Below, piece after piece: positions 33,290-43,056 of a DNA stretch of 56,839 nucleotides. This stretch comes from an uncultured Nitrosomonadales bacterium. GTDB lineage: Bacteria; Pseudomonadota; Gammaproteobacteria; Burkholderiales; Methylophilaceae. A program made the translations under genes and the position numbers. Where the stretch lies: the NCBI GenBank assembly GCA_913048465.1, contig CAJWVO010000010.1, forward strand, positions 1 to 56,839, given 5' to 3'. The notes below the pieces were generated by a model. It saw only the letters and a list, made by a program, of their open reading frames with translations, ran no database searches and was not told where the DNA came from. Within the stretch, counting starts at the first letter, position 1; every line of letters begins with the position of its first letter.

Positions 33290-34351
33290 TTAATTTTGAA
33301 TTGGCAATAAAATTTTAAATTCTGTTTCACCTGGGAGGCTATTAACATCAATAATACCGTTGTGTAGCGTTATAAAGTTTTGACTTAGTGGTAGCCCAAG
33401 TCCTGTTCCAGAATCTTTTCCGCTGACAAGTGGAAAAAATATTTCTTCAATTTTTTCTTTTGGAATTCCAGGACCATTATCAATAATTGAGATATTTAAA
33501 ACTGTGTGGTGAAGTTTCTTATGAAAAATAACTTTTCTCTCAGAGCGGGTAACAAATTTGATTTTATTTTTTTCTGCAAATGGTGATGAGGTTAAAATCT
33601 CACAAGCATTTTTAACAATGTTGAATAGGGCTTGATAGATCTTTTCGTAGTCGCAAGAAATTAGAGGAATAGATATATCATAATCCCTAATAAATTCTAT
33701 TTCGGAGTATTCTAATTTTAGTGTACTACGAATCTTTTCTAGAATTTCATGGATATTATTTTTTTCAAATTTCGGTATTTTGTGTGGGCTCAACAAACTA
33801 TCCATTAATTTTTGTAAACGTTCACTTTCAGAAATGATGATTTGAATATACTCAGACAAATCCTCACTCACCTCATCAGCTAAAAGTTGAGCTGAGCCTT
33901 TAATTCCACCAAGAGGGTTCCTGATTTCATGCGCAAGATTCCTAAGAAGTTCAGAATTAGCTTTTTGTTGCAACATCATCCTTTCTTCTTTGGCCACTTG
34001 CAGAACTTGGTCCATCTCGATAAATTCTAAAATAAACTCATACTCTTCATCATCATGCGGTGTAACTGTAAAAGTCACAGTTTTGATATCATCTTTAATC
34101 TTAATTTGACACTCATGCTCTTTATAAGTGGATGATCTTTGTATAGATTTATCAATTCGATATTTTAAGTAATCAATATCTTCAAAAATAATAGATATTT
34201 GCTTATCTTTGGCTTTCTTGAGTGAAATCTGAAAAAGAATTTCCGCGCTAGGATTTAAATATTTAATATTAAGATTCTTATCAATTAGAACAACAGATGT
34301 TGCCAACTGCTCTAGTTCATTATTTTCTTTTACTTTGATTGGGGGCGACAT
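33290..34351 (-). CDS. ntrB: Nitrogen regulation sensor kinase NtrB
   Basis: NtrB phosphorylates or dephosphorylates NtrC under control of PII. I start it at the ATG at 34351 (MSPPIKVKENNE), giving 353 residues. An ORF start at 34378 would read through the hairpin at 34361-34384. A PAS domain (about 15-120) precedes the phospho-acceptor histidine in NLAHEIRNPLGGIKG. The N box NIVKNACEI and the G boxes DNGPGIP and GTGLGLPLSQ follow. There is no membrane segment, as expected for cytosolic NtrB. Confidence 0.95.
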   Translation of the reverse strand: MSPPIKVKENNELEQLATSVVLIDKNLNIKYLNPSAEILFQISLKKAKDKQISIIFEDIDYLKYRIDKSIQRSSTYKEHECQIKIKDDIKTVTFTVTPHDDEEYEFILEFIEMDQVLQVAKEERMMLQQKANSELLRNLAHEIRNPLGGIKGSAQLLADEVSEDLSEYIQIIISESERLQKLMDSLLSPHKIPKFEKNNIHEILEKIRSTLKLEYSEIEFIRDYDISIPLISCDYEKIYQALFNIVKNACEILTSSPFAEKNKIKFVTRSERKVIFHKKLHHTVLNISIIDNGPGIPKEKIEEIFFPLVSGKDSGTGLGLPLSQNFITLHNGIIDVNSLPGETEFKILLPIQN

Positions 34352-34360
34352 TAAAATTAA

Positions 34361-34384
34361 TTCGGGGTGAAAAATCACCCCGAA
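34361..34384 (-). terminator. Hairpin between glnA and ntrB (partial terminator or processing site)
   Basis: TTCGGGGTGA (34361-34370) and TCACCCCGAA (34375-34384) form a perfect 10-base inverted repeat with a 4-base loop, ten bases after the glnA stop. Read on the minus strand it is followed by TTAATTTTAATG, T-rich but without an unbroken T-run. It would let most transcripts stop after glnA while some continue into ntrBC, a usual expression ratio for this operon. Confidence 0.75.
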
Positions 34385-34393
34385 AATTAAACA

Positions 34394-35803
34394 TTACACT
34401 GAATAATATAAATCAAACTCAACAGGATGAGGTGTCATTCTAAGCGTGGTAACTTCATCCATTTTTAATTCGATTAAACTATCGATAAAGTCATCAGTGA
34501 ATACACCACCCTGAGTTAAAAAGGCACGGTCTTCATTTAATGCTTCAAGAGCCTCTTCGAGGGATCTTGCAACAGTTGGGATCGCTGCATCTTCTTCAGG
34601 TGGAAGATGATATAAATCTTTAGTTGCTGCCTCACCTGGATGGATTTTATTTTGAATACCATCTAGACCAGCCATTAAAAGTGCACTAAAGGCAAGATAT
34701 GGATTCGCTGTTGGATCAGGGAAACGTGTTTCAATTCGTCTCGCCTTGTCACTTGAAACGAATGGCACTCGAATTGAAGCAGACCGATTTTTAGCTGAAT
34801 AAGCCAACTTAATAGGCGCTTCAAATCCGGGGACTAATCTCTTATATGAGTTAGTGGATGGATTTGTGATTGCATTTAATGCTCGTGCATGCTTAATGAC
34901 GCCACCAATGTAAAACAAAGCTGTTTCACTTAACCCCGCATACTCATCACCAGCAAACATATTTTTACCGTCTTTCCAGATTGACTGGTGGACATGCATA
35001 CCTGAGCCATTATCATTTAGGACTGGTTTTGGCATAAATGTAGCAGTTTTGCCAAAGTTGTTGGCTGTGTTATGAACCACATATTTTAGAATTTGCGTCC
35101 AATCAGCTCTTTGCGTTAGTGTAGAAAACTTGGTACCAATTTCACATTGTCCAGAACCGCCGACCTCATGGTGATGAACCTCAGTAGGAACACCGAGTTG
35201 TTCTAGTGTCATACACATCGCTGATCTGAGATCTTGCAAAGAATCAACTGGTGGTACAGGGAAGTATCCACCTTTCACTGCTGGACGATGCCCAACGTTA
35301 CCACCCTCATGATTATTTTCTGAATCCCAGGTGGCTTCCTCAGTATAAATTTTGACATGAGAGCCGCTCATGTCGGTCTTCCAGGTAATTGAGTCAAAAA
35401 CAAAGAATTCTGGCTCTGGACCGAAATAGGCTGTATCACCAATACCTGTGGATTTAAGGTATGCTTCAGCTTTTAAAGCAATACTTCTTGGATCCCTGTC
35501 ATAAGGTTTACCGTCTGTTGGATCAACAATATTACAAGTAAGTGTTAATGTTGTTTCCTCAAAAAAAGGATCAATCTTTGCTGTGTCAGGATCTGGCATA
35601 AGCAACATATCTGATGCATTAATACCTTTCCAACCTGCAATAGATGAACCATCAAAAGCATGACCATCTTTAAACTTTTCTTCATCAAAAGCGGATACTG
35701 GAACAGACACATGCTGCTCTTTTCCCTTTGTATCGGTAAATCTGAAATCAACAAACTTCACATTGTTGTCCTTTACCATTTTCATTACATCTGAAACTGC
35801 CAT
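34394..35803 (-). CDS. glnA: Glutamine synthetase type I
   Basis: GlnA makes glutamine from glutamate and ammonia. I start it at the ATG at 35803 ([14 protein letters not shown]), giving 469 residues, with AGAGG about ten bases upstream; an ATG at 35821 is further out. Motifs include DGSSIAGW, the metal-site [21 protein letters not shown], the ATP-site [11 protein letters not shown], and the adenylylation-site tyrosine in [10 protein letters not shown] near residue 398, so GlnE-type control is likely. A sigma-54 promoter lies just upstream. Confidence 0.98.
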   Translation of the reverse strand: MAVSDVMKMVKDNNVKFVDFRFTDTKGKEQHVSVPVSAFDEEKFKDGHAFDGSSIAGWKGINASDMLLMPDPDTAKIDPFFEETTLTLTCNIVDPTDGKPYDRDPRSIALKAEAYLKSTGIGDTAYFGPEPEFFVFDSITWKTDMSGSHVKIYTEEATWDSENNHEGGNVGHRPAVKGGYFPVPPVDSLQDLRSAMCMTLEQLGVPTEVHHHEVGGSGQCEIGTKFSTLTQRADWTQILKYVVHNTANNFGKTATFMPKPVLNDNGSGMHVHQSIWKDGKNMFAGDEYAGLSETALFYIGGVIKHARALNAITNPSTNSYKRLVPGFEAPIKLAYSAKNRSASIRVPFVSSDKARRIETRFPDPTANPYLAFSALLMAGLDGIQNKIHPGEAATKDLYHLPPEEDAAIPTVARSLEEALEALNEDRAFLTQGGVFTDDFIDSLIELKMDEVTTLRMTPHPVEFDLYYSV

Positions 35804-35844
35804 AGTAAAATTTCCTCTCAAGTTTAGTTATTTACTCTTTATTA

Positions 35845-35861
35845 ATGCAACATCTATGCCA
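35845..35861 (-). promoter_or_regulatory. Sigma-54 promoter of glnA
   Basis: On the minus strand the sequence reads TGGCAT, five bases, TTGCAT. This places GG and GC exactly ten bases apart as required for the -24/-12 element. Transcription would start near 35834, about 30 bases before the glnA ATG. The match, spacing and gene context agree. Confidence 0.88.
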
Positions 35862-35893
35862 AAATAAAATAGATGTAATATATTAGTTGATTA

Positions 35894-35908
35894 GTAACAA
35901 AATGTTAC
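35894..35908. repeat. Palindrome in the glnA control region
   Basis: GTAACA, three bases, TGTTAC form a perfect 6-base-arm palindrome between the sigma-54 element and the NtrC box. It lies about 35-50 bases upstream of the glnA -24 element. It does not match the NtrC consensus. It may be an operator for another regulator or chance in AT-rich DNA. Confidence 0.45.
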
Positions 35909-35965
35909 AAGTGTAGTCAAAAAAGTTATTTTTTTGATCAAATTTAATACAAATTTACTACTAAA

Positions 35966-35982
35966 TGCACTATATTAGTGCA
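35966..35982. promoter_or_regulatory. NtrC-binding enhancer site
   Basis: TGCACTA, three bases, TAGTGCA is a perfect 17-base palindrome matching the NtrC pattern TGCACYA-N3-TRGTGCA. It sits roughly 135-150 bases upstream of the predicted glnA start point, a usual enhancer distance, and 13 bases before the aroE ATG. I see no second full site. Confidence 0.85.
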
Positions 35983-35995
35983 AAAATAGGAAAAA

Positions 35996-36808
35996 ATGAA
36001 AAAATTTGCTGTTATAGGTAATCCAATTAATCATTCATTGTCACCACAAATTCATTCAGAATTTGCTCGCCAATATTCAATTGATTTGCTTTATGAAAAA
36101 ATTTTGGCAGATGACGATAAAGCTTTTGCATCGATAATTCAAAACTTAATGGATAAAGGTTATTCAGGTGTAAACGTCACCCTTCCTTTTAAAATATGTG
36201 CTGCAAAAATCTCAACAACAAAAACTTCAGAAGTTGACTTAACTAGGTCTGCAAACACACTTTCTTTTAATAATAATGCGATTGAAGCTCATACAACAGA
36301 TGGAATTGGTTTGGTAAATGATTTATTAGAAAAAATTGGGACACTGGCAAATTCTTCCATACTATTGCTTGGTGCTGGTGGCGCTGCTAACGCTGTTATC
36401 TCATCGATATTGAGTGAAAAAATTTCTAATCTTTATCTTTGGAACAGGACCATACAGAAATCATTTGATATGACACAAAATTGGCAAAAAAATTATGAAA
36501 ATATTTCGGTGATGGATCACATTGATCTTGATAAGATCGATATAGTGATTAATGCAACCTCTGCTGGGATAATGGATACAGCTTCTTCCCCAATTTCATT
36601 AAATGATAGCCATAAAGATCTTATTTGTTATGACATGATGTATGGTAAACAGACCCCATTTTTGAAAAGTGCAAGAGAAAATAATTTAACTCTTTTTGAT
36701 GGGCTTGGCATGCTTGTCAAGCAAGCAGCAGCAAGTTTTGAAATTTGGCATGAGGTTAAAGTTGAATCTAAAAGCATTGAGGAATCTTTAAGATCAATTC
36801 TAATCTAA
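35996..36808 (+). CDS. aroE: Shikimate dehydrogenase
   Basis: AroE reduces 3-dehydroshikimate with NADPH. The 270-residue protein has the shikimate-binding start VIGNPINHSLSPQIH, the catalytic lysine in GVNVTLPFK (about 66) and the nucleotide motif LLLGAGGAANAVI (about 122-134). AGGA at 35987-35990 is its ribosome site. An NtrC box ends 13 bases before the start, so nitrogen status could affect this gene, an inference only. Confidence 0.96.
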   Translation: MKKFAVIGNPINHSLSPQIHSEFARQYSIDLLYEKILADDDKAFASIIQNLMDKGYSGVNVTLPFKICAAKISTTKTSEVDLTRSANTLSFNNNAIEAHTTDGIGLVNDLLEKIGTLANSSILLLGAGGAANAVISSILSEKISNLYLWNRTIQKSFDMTQNWQKNYENISVMDHIDLDKIDIVINATSAGIMDTASSPISLNDSHKDLICYDMMYGKQTPFLKSARENNLTLFDGLGMLVKQAAASFEIWHEVKVESKSIEESLRSILI

Positions 36809-36918
36809 AAAAAGTATTTGTTGTAATTTCAATACTAACAATTGGATACCTGGTTTTTCTGACTCCAAAAATTATTGAGATTTATAAGTTTAAATCTATT
36901 AATCCAAAAACAACTTCG
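36793..36918 (+). other. In-frame N-terminal membrane anchor of MtgA without a standard start codon
   Basis: In frame with mtgA, these 42 codons encode LKKVFVVISILTIGYLVF followed by INPKTTSMM, the membrane helix and NP-x-T-T-x-M motif normal for MtgA. No ATG, GTG or TTG occurs in frame between the stop at 36778-36780 and the ATG at 36919. GAGGA at 36779-36783 lies nine bases before an ATC at 36793, so a non-canonical start is possible. Otherwise the base sequence may carry an error. Confidence 0.7.
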
Positions 36919-37473
36919 ATGATGAAATATCAAGTGGGAATTGATTATGCAAAAAATATCAAAATTGATTGGGTGGCTTATGAAATGATCAATAGCTCTA
37001 TGAAGAGAGCAGTAGTAGCCGCAGAAGACGATCGTTTTATGCAACATTCTGGAATTGATATCAGATCGATTAAGGATGCATATTTAGATAATCTTAACCA
37101 AAAAATTAAACGAGGTGGTTCAACAATTTCTCAACAGCTGGTAAAAAATTTATTTCTCAGCCCAACGAAAAATATTTTTAGAAAGATCAATGAAGCAGCT
37201 CTTGTTATATTTTTAGAAATGGTTTTAAGTAAAAAAAGGATATTAGAACTGTATTTGAATATCGCAGAGTGGGGCGATGGGCTCTTTGGGATTAAAAATG
37301 CATCAAAATTCTATTTTAATGTTGACCCAAATTCTTTAAGCTCATATCAATCGGCAAAACTTGCATCCATGTTAACTAACCCAAAAAAGTATCAGAAAGA
37401 TATGCATTCAGAGTTTTTAACAAAAAAAACAAACCAAATTTTTAAGAGGATGGATTATTCAAGTATCCCTTAA
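36919..37473 (+). CDS. mtgA: Monofunctional peptidoglycan transglycosylase MtgA
   Basis: MtgA polymerises glycan strands from lipid II without a transpeptidase domain. From the first standard ATG it has 184 residues, shorter than the usual 225-240 because the membrane anchor lies upstream (see 36793-36918). Motifs of glycosyltransferase family 51 are intact: [15 protein letters not shown] (catalytic glutamate), [32 protein letters not shown]. The 3' end overlaps the convergent uvrA by four bases. True translation probably begins upstream. Confidence 0.9.
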   Translation: MMKYQVGIDYAKNIKIDWVAYEMINSSMKRAVVAAEDDRFMQHSGIDIRSIKDAYLDNLNQKIKRGGSTISQQLVKNLFLSPTKNIFRKINEAALVIFLEMVLSKKRILELYLNIAEWGDGLFGIKNASKFYFNVDPNSLSSYQSAKLASMLTNPKKYQKDMHSEFLTKKTNQIFKRMDYSSIP

Positions 37474-40286
37474 ATTAATTTTTTTAAATATTGTCCTGTA
37501 TAACTTTTTGCAACATTAGCTAGTTCTATTGGTGAACCACAAGCAATCACCTCTCCACCACCAGAACCTCCTTCAGGCCCTAAATCAATAATCCAGTCGG
37601 CTGTTTTGATGACATCCAAATTATGCTCAATAACAACGATGGTATTACCATTGTCTCTGAGCTTATGAAGAACATTTAAGAGTAGCTGAATGTCTGCAAA
37701 ATGTAATCCCGTAGTAGGCTCATCAAGAATATACATTGTTTTTCCAGTATCCCTTTTAGATAACTCTAGAGCTAATTTAACCCTCTGTGCTTCTCCCCCA
37801 GATAAGGTGGTTGCATTTTGACCAAGGGTTATATATCCAAGGCCAACATCTAAAAGGGTTTGTAATTTTTTTGCAACGACAGGAATGGATTCAAAAAATT
37901 GATAAGCATCCTCAACAGTCATGGATAAAATTTCGTGAATATTTTTACCTTTATATTTGATCTCTAACGTTTCACGGTTGTATCGATGTCCTTGGCAAAT
38001 ATCACATTTAACATATACATCAGGAAGAAAGTGCATTTCTACCTTTAAAACACCATCTCCCTCACAGGCCTCACATCTGCCACCTTTGACATTAAAAGAA
38101 AATCTGCCAGGACCATATCCTCTTGATTTACTTTCAGGTAGTTTAGAAAATAGATCTCTAATCGGAGTGAATAAGCCTGTATAGGTGGCAGGATTGGATC
38201 GAGGCGTTCTACCAATCGGGCTTTGGTTTACATCAATGACTTTATCAAATAAATTCACTCCTAAAATTTCGTCATGCGAAGCCGTTTCATGATTGTTTCG
38301 ATTTAATTTATTCGATAAAGACAGATAAAGTGTGTCGTTGATTAAGGTAGACTTACCACTTCCAGACACGCCCGTAACACAGGTAAATAGGCCAACAGGA
38401 ATATTTACATCAATATTTTTTAAGTTATTTCCTTTCGCACCTCGGATTCTAATAAAATTATTGGTGGTTTTTGGAAGATTGTTAATTTCAATTTTTTTAT
38501 TTTTTGACAAGTATTGTGCAGTAAGTGAATTTTTATTCTTTAATATCTCTTGAGGTGAGCCAGAAGCAATGACTTCACCACCGTGCACGCCAGCGCCAGG
38601 ACCAATATCAATAACATAGTCAGCACTTAAGATAGCATCCTCATCATGCTCAACCACAATTACTGTGTTACCCAGATCTCGAAGATTTTTTAATGTTTCC
38701 AGTAGCCTATCATTATCTCTTTGATGCAAACCAATTGAAGGTTCATCTAAAACATACATGACTCCCGTTAAGCCACTACCAATTTGCGAGGCTAATCTAA
38801 TTCTTTGAGCCTCCCCCCCAGACAGAGTATCAGCTGTCCTGGATAGGCTCAGATAGTTAAGTCCAACATTATTAAGAAAAAAGACTCTGCTTTTTATCTC
38901 ATTGATTATTTTTTCTGCAATATGTTTTTTTGATCCAGCTAAATTTAAATTTTCAAAATATTGATGACATTCTTTTAGAGACATATCGCAGATCGTATGG
39001 ATATCTATGCCTTCTATTAATACATTTAGTGATGATTTTTTTAATCTCTTGCCTTGGCAATCAGGACATTCTTTGTGGCTGAGGTGTTTTGCTAACTCAT
39101 CTCGGACTAAATGAGAATCAGATTCGCGATACCGTCTTGAAAAATTATTGAGAATGCCTTCAAAAGTATGATTTTTTTTGTAAATTTTTCCATCAGAACT
39201 GAGATATGAAAAATCAATTTTTTCATTATTCCCATACAGAATGATTTGTTGAATTTCCTGAGGCAACTCATTAAATGGTGCATCGATATCAAATTGATAA
39301 TGATCAGCGAGTGACTTTAAAATTTGATAATAGAAATGGTTTCTTTTATCCCAACCTTTTATGGCCCCAGCTGATAAGGATAAGTCAGGCATCGCGACTA
39401 CCTTGTCTGAATCAAAAAATGTTTTGTTTCCAAGGCCATCACAAGAAGGACATGCCCCCATCGGATTATTAAAAGAAAATATTCTCGGCTCTAATTCTTC
39501 CAGAGAAAAATCACACACCGGGCAAGCAAATTTTGTAGAAAATAAATGTGTACTGTCATTATCCATATCATAAACAATGACTTTTGATTTTGATAACCTC
39601 ACAGCGGTTTCAATTGATTCTGTAATTCTTTGTTTTGAGGATGCGTCAATTTTTAGTCTATCAACTACCACGTCAATAGTATGTTTTTTATTTTTATCAA
39701 TCTCTGGCAAATCATCAATTTCAAAAATCTTGTTATTTAGTCTGACACGAATAAAGCCTTGTGATCGAAGCTCATCAATTAGATCTTTGTGACTTCCTTT
39801 ATGCTCACTGATTATTGGAGATAAGATCACAATTTTTTTATCTTCTCCAAGCAATAGGATGTTGTCAACAATTTGGGAAATAGTCTGAGCTTCTAGTTTG
39901 TGGTTATGATCTGGACAATGTGGGTCTCCAGCTCGGGCAAAAAGTAATCTCAAATAATCATGGACTTCTGTCACCGTTCCTACGGTTGACCTTGGGTTGT
40001 GCGATGTTGATTTTTGCTCAATGGAAATTGCTGGAGATAAGCCCTCAATTAAATCTACATCAGGCTTGTTCATCCTATCTAAAAATTGTCTCGCGTAGGC
40101 TGATAGTGATTCTACATATCGTCTCTGACCTTCAGCATAGATGGTGTCGAAAGCAAGTGATGATTTACCTGATCCTGATAGTCCGGTGATGACAACTAAC
40201 TTATTTTTAGGCATTGAGACAGAAATATTTTTTAAATTATGAGTTCTTGCTCCTTTGATTATTAGATTGTCATTATTTTTTTGCAT
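37470..40286 (-). CDS. uvrA: UvrABC excinuclease subunit A
   Basis: UvrA finds bulky DNA lesions for nucleotide-excision repair. The 938-residue protein has two ABC ATPase halves: Walker [10 protein letters not shown] near residue 35 and GVSGSGKST near 640, and signature segments [12 protein letters not shown] and [12 protein letters not shown]. Zinc modules [14 protein letters not shown]...CPSCDG and [14 protein letters not shown]...CDICQG are complete. It diverges from the YajR-like gene. No clear LexA box precedes it. Confidence 0.98.
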   Translation of the reverse strand: MQKNNDNLIIKGARTHNLKNISVSMPKNKLVVITGLSGSGKSSLAFDTIYAEGQRRYVESLSAYARQFLDRMNKPDVDLIEGLSPAISIEQKSTSHNPRSTVGTVTEVHDYLRLLFARAGDPHCPDHNHKLEAQTISQIVDNILLLGEDKKIVILSPIISEHKGSHKDLIDELRSQGFIRVRLNNKIFEIDDLPEIDKNKKHTIDVVVDRLKIDASSKQRITESIETAVRLSKSKVIVYDMDNDSTHLFSTKFACPVCDFSLEELEPRIFSFNNPMGACPSCDGLGNKTFFDSDKVVAMPDLSLSAGAIKGWDKRNHFYYQILKSLADHYQFDIDAPFNELPQEIQQIILYGNNEKIDFSYLSSDGKIYKKNHTFEGILNNFSRRYRESDSHLVRDELAKHLSHKECPDCQGKRLKKSSLNVLIEGIDIHTICDMSLKECHQYFENLNLAGSKKHIAEKIINEIKSRVFFLNNVGLNYLSLSRTADTLSGGEAQRIRLASQIGSGLTGVMYVLDEPSIGLHQRDNDRLLETLKNLRDLGNTVIVVEHDEDAILSADYVIDIGPGAGVHGGEVIASGSPQEILKNKNSLTAQYLSKNKKIEINNLPKTTNNFIRIRGAKGNNLKNIDVNIPVGLFTCVTGVSGSGKSTLINDTLYLSLSNKLNRNNHETASHDEILGVNLFDKVIDVNQSPIGRTPRSNPATYTGLFTPIRDLFSKLPESKSRGYGPGRFSFNVKGGRCEACEGDGVLKVEMHFLPDVYVKCDICQGHRYNRETLEIKYKGKNIHEILSMTVEDAYQFFESIPVVAKKLQTLLDVGLGYITLGQNATTLSGGEAQRVKLALELSKRDTGKTMYILDEPTTGLHFADIQLLLNVLHKLRDNGNTIVVIEHNLDVIKTADWIIDLGPEGGSGGGEVIACGSPIELANVAKSYTGQYLKKLI

Positions 40287-40309
40287 AACCTGTTAATATA
40301 CGAGAAATT

Positions 40310-40315
40310 TATAAT
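40310..40315 (+). promoter_or_regulatory. -10 element for the yajR-ssb transcript
   Basis: A perfect TATAAT lies 23 bases before the ATG at 40339 in the 52-base uvrA/yajR spacer. Transcription would begin near 40322, giving a leader of about 17 bases. The -35 match is poor, so activity is uncertain. Confidence 0.5.
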
Positions 40316-40338
40316 TTTTGTAATACGAACTTCAAAAC

Positions 40339-41712
40339 ATGACTTCCTTTGAAATCAAATCGACACTAGGTATCGCTTTCGTTTATATGTTAAGAATGCT
40401 TGGTTTATTTATTGTTCTCCCAATAATGTCAATTTACTTAACTCAATTAGGCAGTGGTGCTTCAACATTTTTAATTGGTCTAACATTTGGTATTTATGGG
40501 CTTACTCAAGCATTATTCCAAATTCCATTCGGGATATTATCTGATCGCTTTGGAAGAAAGAAGTTAATCATTATTGGTTTATGTATTTTCCTCATTGGTT
40601 CACTAGTCATTTTTTTTTCTGAGTCAATGATAATGATTACTTTGGGCCGAGCCCTTCAAGGCGCTGGCGCAATATCAGCTGTTCTTTTAGCATTGCTTGC
40701 TGATTTAACTACAGACAAAGCGAGAACAAAATCCATGGCGATTATTGGAGCATCTATTGGATTCACATTTGGGATCTCAATTGTTCTTTCTCCAATTTTG
40801 AATACTTATCTAGGTTTTCAAAATATATTTATGTTAATTGCTATACTCTCTTTAATTGCAATGGCAATTGTAATTTATTACATCCCGAACCCCATAAGGT
40901 ATTCAAAAAATAAAAAAACTGATTACCCCATAAAAAAAATTATCTTTGATAAAGTTTTCCTCAAGCTTGATTATGGAATATTTGCTTTACATGCATCTCA
41001 AATTATCATGTTTATGATGATTCCACTAATGCTCAATGGAATCGGATACCCAATTGAATATCATTGGCAAATTTATTTGCCTGTCTTTGTTTTATCTATG
41101 TTAGCCATTATCCCAATGATCATTTTATCTGCCAAGAAAAAGATGTTGAGAGGATTTTTTCTACTTAATGTATTGCTATTAATTTTTGTACAATATCTTT
41201 TTATGAGTTGGTCTGATAGTAAACAAACCATTATGATCACTTTATTAATTTATTTTATTGCCTTTAATTTTTTAGAGGCAACTCTTCCAAGCTTGATCAG
41301 CAGACTCTCTCCAAAAAACTTAAAGGGTTTGGTCCTTGGTGCTTACAACACATCCCAATCTTTGGGGATTTTTATTGGGGGAATTTTAGGTGGATTTATT
41401 GCAGTGCAATTTAGTGATCAAGCCATATTTATCCTAAGTGCTATTCTGCTCTTAGCCTGGTTGATTATGATGATCAGATTTATCTTTCCATCAAGTAAAA
41501 ATGACATGGTTATTAAGATAGAGCCTGAGTTCTTCAGAAAATCTGATAAATCAAAAAATTTAATTTTTAATAAGATCGAAAACTTAGATTTTGTTGATGA
41601 AGCCTTAATTTTCCCCAGCGAAAGCTATATAATTATAAAATTAAAAAATGACACAAAATTTGATAACAATAAAGTTATGAAAATTTTAGGAGAAAAAAAT
41701 GCCATCAGTTAA
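40339..41712 (+). CDS. YajR-like MFS transporter
   Basis: This 457-residue inner-membrane transporter has about twelve membrane segments with the MFS motif [11 protein letters not shown] between helices 2 and 3, and the YajR-like [23 protein letters not shown]. Residues from about 395 form a soluble tail ([19 protein letters not shown]...) like the small YAM domain of E. coli YajR. The substrate is unknown. It sits between uvrA and ssb, a placement common in betaproteobacteria, and overlaps ssb by 14 bases. Confidence 0.88.
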   Translation: MTSFEIKSTLGIAFVYMLRMLGLFIVLPIMSIYLTQLGSGASTFLIGLTFGIYGLTQALFQIPFGILSDRFGRKKLIIIGLCIFLIGSLVIFFSESMIMITLGRALQGAGAISAVLLALLADLTTDKARTKSMAIIGASIGFTFGISIVLSPILNTYLGFQNIFMLIAILSLIAMAIVIYYIPNPIRYSKNKKTDYPIKKIIFDKVFLKLDYGIFALHASQIIMFMMIPLMLNGIGYPIEYHWQIYLPVFVLSMLAIIPMIILSAKKKMLRGFFLLNVLLLIFVQYLFMSWSDSKQTIMITLLIYFIAFNFLEATLPSLISRLSPKNLKGLVLGAYNTSQSLGIFIGGILGGFIAVQFSDQAIFILSAILLLAWLIMMIRFIFPSSKNDMVIKIEPEFFRKSDKSKNLIFNKIENLDFVDEALIFPSESYIIIKLKNDTKFDNNKVMKILGEKNAIS

Positions 41713-42172
41713 TAAGGTAATTCTTATGGGTAATCTTGGAAGAGACCCTGAGGTTAGATTTATGCCTAATGGAGATGCTGTATGTAATTTTAGTATTGCA
41801 ACTACTGATTCATGGAAAGATAAAGCAGGAGAGAGACAAGAAAAAACAGAATGGCACAATATTGTTATGTATAGAAGGTTGGCGGAAATTGCTGGGGAGT
41901 ACTTAAAAAAAGGACGACCTGTTTATCTTGAAGGACGACTTCAGACAAGAAAATGGCAAACCAAAGAAGGTCAAGATCGATATACCACCGAGATTATTGT
42001 AGATTCAATGCAAATGCTTGGAGGTCGTGATGGAGCTCCAACTCAAGATTCTCAACCAAGCTCTCAGCCAGAAGCGAAGGATGAATTTGATCAAACTCCC
42101 TCTCGTAACAATCAATCAGGATCATCAAATAGTAGTTCATTTGATGAGTTTGAAGACGATATTCCTTTCTAG
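41699..42172 (+). CDS. ssb: Single-stranded DNA-binding protein
   Basis: SSB coats single-stranded DNA in replication and repair. The 157-residue protein has the OB-fold domain (1-110; [53 protein letters not shown]), a flexible Ser/Gln/Asn linker and the acidic tip DEFEDDIPF that recruits partner proteins. Its start lies inside the 3' end of the transporter gene. The linker is short but otherwise normal. Confidence 0.97.
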   Translation: MPSVNKVILMGNLGRDPEVRFMPNGDAVCNFSIATTDSWKDKAGERQEKTEWHNIVMYRRLAEIAGEYLKKGRPVYLEGRLQTRKWQTKEGQDRYTTEIIVDSMQMLGGRDGAPTQDSQPSSQPEAKDEFDQTPSRNNQSGSSNSSSFDEFEDDIPF

Positions 42173-42180
42173 AGAAATCA

Positions 42181-42438
42181 ATGCCTATATACGAGTATAA
42201 ATGTTCTACCTGTTCGCATTCAGACGATCTTTTTTTAAAGCTTACAGAAGCTACCACTAAGAATTGTCCAGTTTGTAGTGGCAAAGAAACTTTTGAAAAA
42301 AAAGTATCTGCCCCTGCTTTTAAATTAAACGGATCAGGCTGGTATGAGACAGATTTTAAAAAATCTAAAACAACATCAGAAACGAAATCAACATCTTCTG
42401 AAGGACCGGTAAAGACGGAAAATCAAAAAAATGTTTAA
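42181..42438 (+). CDS. FmdB-family zinc-ribbon protein
   Basis: This 85-residue protein begins MPIYEYKCSTCSHSDDLF and has a second pair, NCPVCSG, forming a CxxC...CxxC zinc ribbon. It is followed by VSAPAFKLNGSGWYETDFK and a Ser/Thr/Lys-rich tail. This matches the FmdB/putative regulatory family, whose role is not established. It lies eight bases after ssb and overlaps DUF502 by eight, the usual order before aspS in betaproteobacteria. Confidence 0.9.
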   Translation: MPIYEYKCSTCSHSDDLFLKLTEATTKNCPVCSGKETFEKKVSAPAFKLNGSGWYETDFKKSKTTSETKSTSSEGPVKTENQKNV

Positions 42439-43051
42439 GAAAAATATTTTGACAGGACTGATTGTCCTTATACCCCTTGTTCTAACTATTTGGGTCATAT
42501 ACTCATTGGCACATTTCCTTGACCAAGTGGTTTTATTTTTACCTTATGAATATCAACCCAGTCAGTTAATCGGATTTAATATTCCTGGTGTTGGAGTCAT
42601 CTTAACTGTAGCTTCAATTTTTATTGTGGGTTTGATTGCAAATAATTTTTTTGGAAAAAGATTGATTTCTCTGTATGAGCTTATCCTTGATAAGCTTCCG
42701 TTTGTTAAATCAATATATGGAGGAATCAAACAAGTTTCTGATACTTTATTTTCAAATAACTCGAATGCCTTTTCTAAAGCTGTTTTAATTGAGTTTCCTG
42801 ATGCAAAAAATTACACATTTGCCTTTATCACTGGTGAGACGGATGAGAAGATTGCGAAAATTTTAAAAGGCAAATACGTTAATGTTTATGTCCCTACTAC
42901 CCCAAACCCGACCTCAGGCTATACATTAATGGTGCCAAGAAATAGAATTAAAGAAATTGATGTTTCCGTGGATCAAGCGTTAAAGTATGTTATTTCCATG
43001 GGAGTTGTCCCCCCCCAATCAAAATCACGTTCAAACAAAGCTAAGAGATAA
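42431..43051 (+). CDS. DUF502 membrane protein
   Basis: This 206-residue protein of the DUF502 family has two N-terminal membrane segments (about 5-27 and 50-70). A conserved soluble part follows, with [19 protein letters not shown] and [19 protein letters not shown]. No function is firmly known for the bacterial members. It sits directly before aspS, a conserved betaproteobacterial position. Confidence 0.88.
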   Translation: MFKKNILTGLIVLIPLVLTIWVIYSLAHFLDQVVLFLPYEYQPSQLIGFNIPGVGVILTVASIFIVGLIANNFFGKRLISLYELILDKLPFVKSIYGGIKQVSDTLFSNNSNAFSKAVLIEFPDAKNYTFAFITGETDEKIAKILKGKYVNVYVPTTPNPTSGYTLMVPRNRIKEIDVSVDQALKYVISMGVVPPQSKSRSNKAKR

Positions 43052-43056
43052 TTATT

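Larger units (their letters stand above)
35804..35995. promoter_or_regulatory. glnA/aroE divergent control region
   Basis: This 192-base spacer holds a perfect sigma-54 -24/-12 element for glnA (35845-35861), an NtrC-type box near aroE (35966-35982), and a separate perfect palindrome between them (35894-35908). The aroE side has AGGA (35987-35990) as a ribosome site. A weak sigma-70 promoter for aroE could use TATATT at 35971-35976, inside the NtrC box. Confidence 0.75.

Noticed and set aside
39361-40189. Several plus-strand frames inside uvrA
   Set aside because: They lie antisense to a complete, motif-rich UvrA and show no independent coding features.
40287-40338. A possible LexA/SOS box between uvrA and the yajR-ssb side (CTGTTAATATAC...)
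   Set aside because: The left half CTGT is present, but the required ACAG at the right spacing is absent, so it does not meet the SOS-box pattern.
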